Assembly (NCBI GenBank): GCA_048615375.1
Contig: JBMCLJ010000066.1
Coordinates: 1-7,792, forward strand
Length of the DNA stretch: 7,792 nucleotides
Direction: 5' to 3'
Source: JBMCLJ01 sp048615375
Lineage (GTDB): Bacteria; Patescibacteriota; Dojkabacteria; JAOAGR01
Part shown: piece by piece, positions 1-7,000 of the stretch
How positions within the stretch are numbered: the stretch's first letter is position 1
Layout of the letters: each line of letters starts with the position of its first letter
Program-made: the position numbers and the translations under genes
The notes under the pieces: generated by a model
Seen by the model: only the letters and a program-made list of their open reading frames with translations
What the model was told of the DNA's origin: nothing
Databases searched by the model: none

Positions 1-261
1 ATGTACGCAATTTATCAGCCATTTAAGATTTTTCTTACTATTTCTGTATTCTTTTTGTTCATTGGCTTGATTTTATTAGGCAGGTTTTTTTTCCTGTACA
101 TTACTGAGAACGAGTCAGGTCTAGTTCAGTCTGTTGTGATTGGCGGCATATCAATTGTTATCGCGATACAAATGTTTACACTGGGTATAATTGCAGAATT
201 ACTCGCAGTAAACCGCAGACTTATTGAAGATGTACTGGAACGGCTAAAAGATATACAATAG
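1..261 (+). CDS. C-terminal fragment of a GT2 polyprenyl-phosphate-type glycosyltransferase (5'-truncated)
   Basis: This is the 3' end of a gene whose catalytic part lies left of the window. The 86 visible residues contain two strong membrane segments (about residues 9-34 and 41-68) followed by a charged amphipathic tail (RRLIEDVLERLKDIQ). From memory, the Met-Tyr-Ala-Ile-Tyr-Gln-Pro-Phe-Lys start matches the point where full-length GT2 enzymes of this class pass from the cytosolic catalytic domain into a C-terminal membrane hairpin. The pattern GIIAELLAVNRR resembles GLLGELLILRTSKR at the end of the next gene. The first codon is ATG, but I read it as an internal Met because no catalytic motif (DxD, NDGS) is present and no upstream sequence is visible. 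A free-standing small membrane protein is the less likely alternative. The family transfers a sugar from a nucleotide sugar to a polyprenyl phosphate at the inner membrane face. The stop is TAG, and the next gene on the same strand begins 53 nt downstream, so the two are probably co-transcribed. Confidence 0.75.
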   Translation: MYAIYQPFKIFLTISVFFLFIGLILLGRFFFLYITENESGLVQSVVIGGISIVIAIQMFTLGIIAELLAVNRRLIEDVLERLKDIQ

Positions 262-314
262 CTCCAATACAGCATGTGATTACTAGCTACTGATATTGGA
301 AATTCGCAAAAAAC

Positions 315-1283
315 ATGACAAATACGGGCAAACAGATTGAGTTTTCAATTATAATACCTTTATATAATGAAGAAGATAGCCTTGCTGAGCTGACAGAAGA
401 GCTTACTTCTCACATCACTGCGCTACAATTGAATGCTGAGATAATTTTTGTAAATGATGGATCAACCGACTCATCCTTTCAAAGGCTGCAGGAACTAAAA
501 AAAACGCATATAAGTACACAGATCCCAATAATTATAATTGACTTTTTAACAAACAGTGGCAAAGCCAATGCCTTACAGGCCGGCTTTGATCATGCACGTG
601 GAAATTACATCTTTACTATGGACGCTGATTTACAAGATGATCCCAGTGAGATGCAGAAATTCATAACCAAGATGAAAGAAGAGAATCTTGATATGGTTTC
701 CGGATGGAAATTCAATCGTCTCGACCCCGCAAGTAAACGATTACCTTCGAAGATCGCGAACGGTACAATGAAAGTAATCAGTGGCGTAAAAATTCATGAC
801 ATGAACTGCGGGTTTAAATTATATAAAGCATCGGCTGCACGAACACTAAGCTTGCACGGCGATATGCATCGTTTCATCCCTGCCTTACTAGGTGCGAAGA
901 AATTAAAGGTTGGTGAGGTAAAAGTAAACCACAGGAAAAGAAGGTATGGTACGTCAAAATATGGGATTATGAGACTTGCAACAAGCTTCCTTGATTTACT
1001 GGTTGTTATCTTAAGAACAAAATTTTTTGAGAAACCACTACATTTTTTTGGTGGTGCTGGATTTATTTTATTCTTCCTATCAGGTATTTCTCTGATTTAT
1101 CTAGCTATTCTGTGGGTATTTGGGACAGAACCTATTGGTGACAGACCTCTTTTTACGTTTTCCTTAATATCAGCAAGTTTAGGTATTCAAATCATTATGA
1201 TTGGATTATTAGGAGAACTTTTAATACTCAGAACTTCAAAACGTGAATATGTGATTAGAGAGATTATTCAGCCAAATCCTTAG
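315..1283 (+). CDS. GT2 family polyprenyl-phosphate glycosyltransferase (GtrB/DPM1/ArnC-like)
   Basis: A complete 322-residue protein, the usual size for GtrB/ArnC-type enzymes. The GT-A fold begins with SIIIPLYNEE (residues 11-20). FVNDGSTD (45-52) is the nucleotide-binding loop, and TMDADLQDDP (101-110) holds the metal-binding DxD as Asp103 and Asp105. HDMNCGFKLY (161-170) and HRKRRYGTSKYG (206-217) are the conserved acceptor-side and basic motifs. Two membrane helices follow at about 244-268 and 278-304, and the tail (RTSKREYVIREII) should face the cytosol. Known members move Glc, Man, GlcNAc or a modified sugar from UDP or GDP to undecaprenyl or dolichyl phosphate; the sugar here cannot be read from sequence. 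The start leaves only 10 residues before the first core strand, so it fits. No Shine-Dalgarno sequence is well placed: a GGA lies 14 nt upstream. It is probably in one operon with the preceding GT2 fragment and converges on the GT-C gene. Confidence 0.9.
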   Translation: MTNTGKQIEFSIIIPLYNEEDSLAELTEELTSHITALQLNAEIIFVNDGSTDSSFQRLQELKKTHISTQIPIIIIDFLTNSGKANALQAGFDHARGNYIFTMDADLQDDPSEMQKFITKMKEENLDMVSGWKFNRLDPASKRLPSKIANGTMKVISGVKIHDMNCGFKLYKASAARTLSLHGDMHRFIPALLGAKKLKVGEVKVNHRKRRYGTSKYGIMRLATSFLDLLVVILRTKFFEKPLHFFGGAGFILFFLSGISLIYLAILWVFGTEPIGDRPLFTFSLISASLGIQIIMIGLLGELLILRTSKREYVIREIIQPNP

Positions 1284-1350
1284 GTTCTTTTGAATTTCTT
1301 TTTCATATATTATACCCATAACTTTAAGAGTATAAATCAGCAAAGCAAAT
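1284..1350. other. Convergent 3' intergenic gap
   Basis: These 67 AT-rich bases separate the ends of two convergent genes. I see no coding potential. They carry a T-rich patch right after the GT2 stop, a 6-bp TTATAC/GTATAA inverted repeat (1310-1315 with 1330-1335), and the left arm of the larger hairpin described separately. Confidence 0.6.
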
Positions 1351-1361
1351 CTACTCTAAAG
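1322..1361. terminator. Weak bidirectional hairpin between convergent genes
   Basis: Bases 1322-1332 pair with 1352-1361 as a 10-bp stem with one bulged A and a 19-nt loop. The right arm overlaps the stop codon of the minus-strand GT-C gene. The position between convergent genes suits a shared terminator. However, the stem is AT-rich, the loop is long and neither strand has a T-run after the stem, so this is a weak candidate. Confidence 0.2.
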
Positions 1362-2994
1362 CAATAACAGACATAATCTTAAAACCGTCTACCTCTATCG
1401 AATATATTTCGTTTTCACCTTCATAATTGCCTTGTACCAGTCGGTAATCAATAATTTTATAATGAGCTTCGACACCATCTTCCTCAGGAGAAATAAATTT
1501 TAATCTTTGCCTCTCTTCAGAACTTAGCATAAATGCATTTGGCCGGATGAATCCCGAATCCTCAATATATATATGCTCCCTTGAGTCATTCTTTGTGATA
1601 AATCGTAAGGCATCACGAGCAGAAACTCTCCAATAGTCACGATCAAAGTCGTTGGCGGGATCCCCCGCAAGCTGATTAAAATAAACAAATTGATACGGGT
1701 GATTCGCTGTCATCCAGAAAATGCTATGCGCGAATGTAGCGAAAATAAGAAACAGTACTGCACCTTTTGAAGCAACACTCCATAACTGCTTCTGCTGAAA
1801 TAATGACTGAAATGTGGTGAATATCCACTTAAAACCCGAAACTGCAAAAATAATTATAAGTCCGTATATAAAGTAAAGATGTCTCCATCCTCCATACAGC
1901 GTAGAGTTAAAAACTATTACTGCAATAACAGGCCCAAACAATAAAATCAAAAAAAGAATGTCTAACATGCTGTCTCGTTTAAAGATTTTTCCTGAGATAC
2001 AATCACGTACTATGTTATACCCTTTTTGCAGTACTCCAACTCCGAAAAGTAGTAAATATACTATAGGAGTCGTAACAGCTATCCATACCGGGATATAGTG
2101 CCATGGAACTTCAGCACCCCGTATTATCTCTCCCATATATATGATATGACCATTCCATCTTTCATATTTGCTCATTAATAAAAACGCGTCTACAAAAGTG
2201 TTAATTGGAGAATTCCAAGCAGCAGGCCAGAACAGGTATGTGCAGAATAGTGTAAGGATGATAAAAAGAAGCGATTTAACAACTATAGATTTACGCTGTT
2301 TACTTTTGAATAATTCAATAGTAATCATGCCCAGTACAACAATGGGGATGATTACTGCCAGAATTCGTATATTAATAGCAAAACCAATGGAAAGTGCAGC
2401 AAAGACCCCGAGCCAAACTTTCTTTTCTATGAGAAATCTTGATGCGAAATACAAAGCTATTGTAAACGCGGCAAGAAATGTTGTATCTTTAATATTATAA
2501 AAGGATTCTGCAAATATCCTCGGACTCAAAACCATCATTACACAACCAAGCAATGCCAGTCTCCAATCTTTAAATCTGTACATCAAAGTCAAATATAAAA
2601 AAATAACTCCAATGTAAAAGAATAAGAACGTACATACATGCCTGAATTCCCACATCTCAGCTGATTCATGATGTACGCCAACCACTCTTTCGCCAATCAA
2701 CAAAGGAATATGAAACGCTACACCATAAAACTTATGCTCATATGTTTCCAGATCTTCTTTGTCAGATAGAAGTCCTGTCTCAGCCTGTGGTAAATTAAAC
2801 GTGTCAGCCAGATACCTTGCTGAGACTAATCCGTGATTTCTTTGAATACCTTCATCTGTTGAAAATCCATAATCTTTATACGATAAAATTCCCGCTACCA
2901 GATAGGCCAGAAAAAACAGAAACACCGCCATCACTTTTACACTAAGGCGAAATTGCTTTAACCTGGGCACATTTACAGCTTCGTTATCTGTCAT
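1351..2994 (-). CDS. GT-C (GT39/PMT-like) integral membrane glycosyltransferase
   Basis: A 547-residue polytopic protein with about ten hydrophobic segments: roughly 21-39, 119-138, 145-158, 171-189, 193-226 (probably two), 240-257, 301-321, 345-364, 372-390 and 410-430. A soluble C-terminal domain of about 115 residues follows. The first outer loop has FSTDEGIQ (44-51), where Asp47-Glu48 match the acidic catalytic pair of GT-C enzymes such as protein O-mannosyltransferases and ArnT. Further family-like blocks are SPRIFAESFYNIKDTTF (157-173), LYGGWRHLYFIYG (366-378) and HPYQFVYFNQLAG (432-444). GT-C enzymes take a sugar from a lipid-phosphate carrier on the outer membrane face and give it to a protein, lipid or glycan; donor and acceptor here are unknown. 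Only 16 nt separate it from the galE stop upstream, so it is very probably the distal gene of a galE operon. No Shine-Dalgarno sequence precedes the ATG. Confidence 0.82.
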   Translation of the reverse strand: MTDNEAVNVPRLKQFRLSVKVMAVFLFFLAYLVAGILSYKDYGFSTDEGIQRNHGLVSARYLADTFNLPQAETGLLSDKEDLETYEHKFYGVAFHIPLLIGERVVGVHHESAEMWEFRHVCTFLFFYIGVIFLYLTLMYRFKDWRLALLGCVMMVLSPRIFAESFYNIKDTTFLAAFTIALYFASRFLIEKKVWLGVFAALSIGFAINIRILAVIIPIVVLGMITIELFKSKQRKSIVVKSLLFIILTLFCTYLFWPAAWNSPINTFVDAFLLMSKYERWNGHIIYMGEIIRGAEVPWHYIPVWIAVTTPIVYLLLFGVGVLQKGYNIVRDCISGKIFKRDSMLDILFLILLFGPVIAVIVFNSTLYGGWRHLYFIYGLIIIFAVSGFKWIFTTFQSLFQQKQLWSVASKGAVLFLIFATFAHSIFWMTANHPYQFVYFNQLAGDPANDFDRDYWRVSARDALRFITKNDSREHIYIEDSGFIRPNAFMLSSEERQRLKFISPEEDGVEAHYKIIDYRLVQGNYEGENEIYSIEVDGFKIMSVIALE

Positions 2995-3010
2995 ACTATA
3001 ATATCAATTC

Positions 3011-4015
3011 TTAGTATTCAAACGTATCCTTCGTCATATGCCATTTCACCGCATGACTAAGCATGTCGTCAAGTGAGTATACAGGCTCCCACCCTAGTAT
3101 CTGCTTTGCCCGGGCATTATCTGCAACTAACACAGCAGGATCTCCTTCCCGCCGGGGTTCTTCACGTACCATGATCAATTTTTCAGTTAACTCTTTAACG
3201 CTTACAATAATCTCTTTTACAGACGCTCCTTTTCCTGTTCCAAGGTTTATTTTTTCACTTTTCATGGTCGTTTCCAGATACTCAACCGCTTTGACATGCG
3301 CGTCAGCAAGATCGAGCACATGGATATAATCCCGGATACAAGTCCCATCCTCAGTATCGTAATCAGTCCCAAATATGGAGATTGACTCGCGTTTTCCAAG
3401 AGCAGTGTTGATAACAAGCGGAATCAAGTGCGTTTCCGGGTCATGATCTTCACCGAGGAAGCCACGAGGTTCTGCTCCTGCAGCGTTAAAGTAACGCAGG
3501 CAGACGTTTTTGATCCCATAGGCTTTGTCGGCATCTCCGAGAATCTGTTCGAACATAAGTTTACTTCTTCCATAGGGGTTGATTGGCTTTTTCGGAAGGT
3601 TTTCTGAAATAGGCAGAGTATCCGGTTGTCCGAATATCGCGCAGGTTGAAGAAAAAACTATTTTATCGACATTGTGCGTCTGCATGGCTTTAAGCAGGTT
3701 CACACCACCACTAATGTTATTCTGATAATACTTAACCGGATCAGTCACAGATTCACCAACATACGCGTACGCGGCGAAGTGGACGATAGCGTCCGGCTGG
3801 GAGTCTTCAATCGCGTATTCAATATCCTCATAATTTAACAGGTTACCGAGGTAAAAACGAACGCTTGACTCGGTTATCTCCTGAATAATATCAATCGCTT
3901 CACGATGACCGTATTCAAGGTTGTCAAATACAGCTACTTCATGCCCCGTTTCAATGAGTTTAAATACTGTATGCGAGCCAATATATCCCGCCCCGCCACT
4001 TACAAGAATTTTCAT
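3011..4015 (-). CDS. galE: UDP-glucose 4-epimerase (NAD-dependent, extended SDR family)
   Basis: A complete 334-residue protein of normal GalE length. It interconverts UDP-glucose and UDP-galactose in the cytosol through a 4-keto intermediate on tightly bound NAD. The N-terminal Rossmann motif GGAGYIGSH is at residues 7-15. SSTCAIFG (122-129) holds the catalytic Ser/Thr, and Tyr148 with Lys152 form the YxxxK pair in PYGRSK. LRYFNAAGAEP (173-183) and GTCIRDYIHVLDLADAH (224-240) are strongly GalE-like. Aligning REGDPAVLVAD with E. coli GalE places Leu296 at the Tyr299 gatekeeper position. Smaller residues there are linked to use of the N-acetylated sugars, so dual UDP-Glc/UDP-GlcNAc epimerase activity is possible but inferred. 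The start is fixed by MKILVSGGAG. There is no Shine-Dalgarno sequence; a promoter candidate ends just before the ATG. The GT-C gene follows after 16 nt and the Cys-rich gene ends 58 nt upstream. Confidence 0.95.
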   Translation of the reverse strand: MKILVSGGAGYIGSHTVFKLIETGHEVAVFDNLEYGHREAIDIIQEITESSVRFYLGNLLNYEDIEYAIEDSQPDAIVHFAAYAYVGESVTDPVKYYQNNISGGVNLLKAMQTHNVDKIVFSSTCAIFGQPDTLPISENLPKKPINPYGRSKLMFEQILGDADKAYGIKNVCLRYFNAAGAEPRGFLGEDHDPETHLIPLVINTALGKRESISIFGTDYDTEDGTCIRDYIHVLDLADAHVKAVEYLETTMKSEKINLGTGKGASVKEIIVSVKELTEKLIMVREEPRREGDPAVLVADNARAKQILGWEPVYSLDDMLSHAVKWHMTKDTFEY

Positions 4016-4022
4016 ACGGGAA

Positions 4023-4051
4023 AGTATACATTATGTAGGGTGTAAGGGCAA
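4023..4051 (-). promoter_or_regulatory. Candidate sigma70-type promoter of galE, possibly leaderless
   Basis: Read on the minus strand, TTGCCC (bases 4051-4046, 4/6 to TTGACA) is followed after exactly 17 nt by TATACT (4028-4023, 5/6 to TATAAT). The galE ATG begins at 4015, 7 nt after the -10 box, which would put the transcript start at or next to the start codon. That agrees with the missing Shine-Dalgarno sequence. An 11-nt imperfect palindrome, TACATTATGTA (4027-4037), touches the -10 box and could be an operator or chance. In AT-rich DNA such matches arise easily. Confidence 0.3.
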
Positions 4052-4073
4052 AATCATTTCTACTTAATCCATC

Positions 4074-7000
4074 TCACGGGAACAATACCGTCTTCTTCTC
4101 AGATTTTATAAAATATGCTTGAGAATACACCATTTTGAAATCCAGTCCAAACTCTACTTTTTTACCACTCGCCCCTGTTGCATAATTTACACCTCGGTAG
4201 ACCCCACTATCATAGCGAGTTACATTACTTAGTTTTAACTCTGGATCGACGGCGTTAAATGTCTTAATGAATTCAAAAGCTCCTATTCCATTATTAAATG
4301 CCTTGTTTTTAAATGAAGCCGGTTCTTGTTCATTTCCAGCTCCAACCCCAACTAGTGACCAACCGTTATACACCTGCATTGGAAATGCCTCCTTCGGTGA
4401 ATTTCCATAAACTACTAATTTTCCTTTATTTTTACTCAGCACAAAGTACCCTTCATTCGGCTTAATCGAAAAGTCTTTACCAAATGTGTTCCCGTCGCGT
4501 TCGGAGTACTCTACCCATTTTCCAGCCCATTTTTTAACAGTAGTCATATTGAGATTCTGTGATCTTGCAACAGCGAGTAGTTCACTAGCTCTGAAAAACT
4601 CTTCTTGAGTTTTATAGAATGGAAAGTTCATCGCATTCCAGCCATTAAGTACCTCGTAGTTGTATGCGTCCTGCACTTTGTTAAGTTCCGGGTTGATTGC
4701 CGCGACTTCTGGCTCACCAGCATCACGGATATTATTTCCATTCAGATCGTCGTAAAGAGTGATCTTTGTTGAGTTCGAAACCTCAATACTTCCTCCATTG
4801 TTTAACATATACTTACCTGCGTCAAGATCAAACGTTGACTTTACTATAGGAGCATCATTAGCTTCTGCTTTAGCTCCAGGAATGAGGTAGCTTATTGGTG
4901 ATGTAGTATCCTTTGCTATATAGTCAACATAATCAAGAGGCTGGAGTAATTTTGTAGTACTACATAATGCACCTATATCCACTCCATTTATAATTTCTCG
5001 TTCCTGACCTTGTCCAAGATTATGTATTCCTACAAGTATACCGTCATCATTATAATAACCTGCACCACAATCACCACTACATAAAGGTGTATCGCATTCA
5101 ACAACGAATGATGGAGAATATTCATCCCTCTGGTTAAACTCCGAATTACTATCATAACTTGCTGACTTTACAGTACATGTAACTGTTTGACCTGATTGAG
5201 ACTTTACAGTTAAATTTGTTCCAGTTGTAACTATCACTCTACTACTAGGAGTTGTATTGACGACAGACGTACATTGTGAAATTTTTTGAACCTCTTCCTG
5301 AGTTAGTGGTGTACATATTGCTGGATCGCTAGAATTTTCATATGAAACATTAAATCGATCTCTGGTTAGAATAATTACTGCATTAGGATCATTACAACCC
5401 TGAGGCTTAACTGTCCTCTGAACATCCTCATCTCCGTTCATTCTATGCTCGTCCAATCTCATACAGTGTGATATAGTACAAACACTAAGATTACCAGCAG
5501 GATCAGTTGTAAATACAGTAGAACATGTCCTGAAGTTATTATCATTATACATATTACCTGAGGAATCATGATAAGGAACACTTAAGTCAGAAGTGCATAA
5601 TCCATCACGATATTCACATTCGCATTCGTAAATCTTATTATCTGATGGATTCCGACATGAATTTCGACCATTATACTTATTGGCTCCATCTACACATGTA
5701 CTTTTCATAGATTCGAAATTATCACAATCTGGATGTCTGGCTGTACTTAAACATGAAAAATAATCGCGGATTTTTCTGATAGCAAGACCAGGTTCTTTAC
5801 ATTTCGTACTCACCATATCGTCGTGACATATATACTCTATAGTTGAGTCACTATTTTTAAATTTGATTTGCCCTCCTCGTTCACGACAGTCTATCGTTCC
5901 TGGTCTTTCAGCTTCTCCAGTTAAAACACATTTCAACTCACTTCTATTTTCATAAGCTACTACAGCTTCTTTATTACATCTAGCTCTACTGACATTCTTA
6001 TATATTTTTTTATTTCCATTATTATCTACTAATTGAATTACACAAGTACCAGATTCATCCTGACATGAAACAGATGATGCCTTCGATTCATCAAAATTTG
6101 TCCCACATGCAATAGCGTCACTTGGTTTATCCGCATTAAGAGTTCCTTCTTTGCAGCATTGGTACAACTTGCCATTCTGAGGATTTCTACACTGGTAAAT
6201 CATACCTTGTAACTTACTTTGTTGTAGATCTGATGGTTGATTATTTTCATTAAAGCATACATTGTCAAGCCCCTGAAAGATCAGATCCTGTCGACAATCG
6301 TATACACTATCTGAGTCACCTTGTGATTTGCAAGTAATTGGAGTAGTAGATTCATAAGTTGTACATACACCAGCTTTTTTGTCAGAAGTTTGAGTTCCAT
6401 CTGCATATTTAGTAATTATCTTACACTCCTCCTCTCCATCATCTTCACAATTATACTTTACCGGAACACGCTCAGTCACCGGAGCTTTAGTCGCCTCTCT
6501 TTCATCAATACATTTTTGAGGATCTCCGCAACTACCATCTTCTTGACAGTATTGTGTACCTGTGGGTGACGTGCATTCGTTATTAAAAGGCATAGCATAA
6601 CCTTGCTTTCCTGGGACGCATTTATATTTGCTATCTTTTCCGTACAGACATCTTGTTGGGTTGATTTCTTCCCTGCCTAAATTATCTGCCGGAATCTGGC
6701 TGCAGATAAATTCCCTATTATCTTGATCATTTCCACTATTAATGACACAGTTTCCATTGTCTACTGATTCCATTGATATATAAGTACAACGAGGCTGTGT
6801 ATTGACCGCAGATGTACATAATGGTAAGCAATTTCCTTTCTCACTCTTATACTTACCTTCCCCACACACGATCTCCTCATCAACCTTCTTACCAGTCGCG
6901 CCATGACACACTTCCTCTCCTCCATTACATACTGGTTCTGTTAGACAACTGCCTCTATTTTTTCTTGCCTCATTCCTTCCCATGCACCTCGCTGTTTCCA

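Noticed and set aside
2168..2500. A 110-codon plus-strand open frame inside the GT-C gene
   Set aside because: It is antisense to membrane helices of a gene with recognisable GT-C motifs. No family resemblance of its own.
4027..4037. TACATTATGTA palindrome as a regulator binding site
   Set aside because: Eleven bases with a one-base centre is weak evidence in AT-rich DNA. No regulator gene or second copy is visible, so it is only mentioned with the promoter candidate.
4074..4076. TGA read as Gly (code 25), extending the Cys-rich protein
   Set aside because: The protein ends cleanly after a strand that matches the end of the preceding Gly-Trp domain. I also saw no in-frame TGA inside the other genes.
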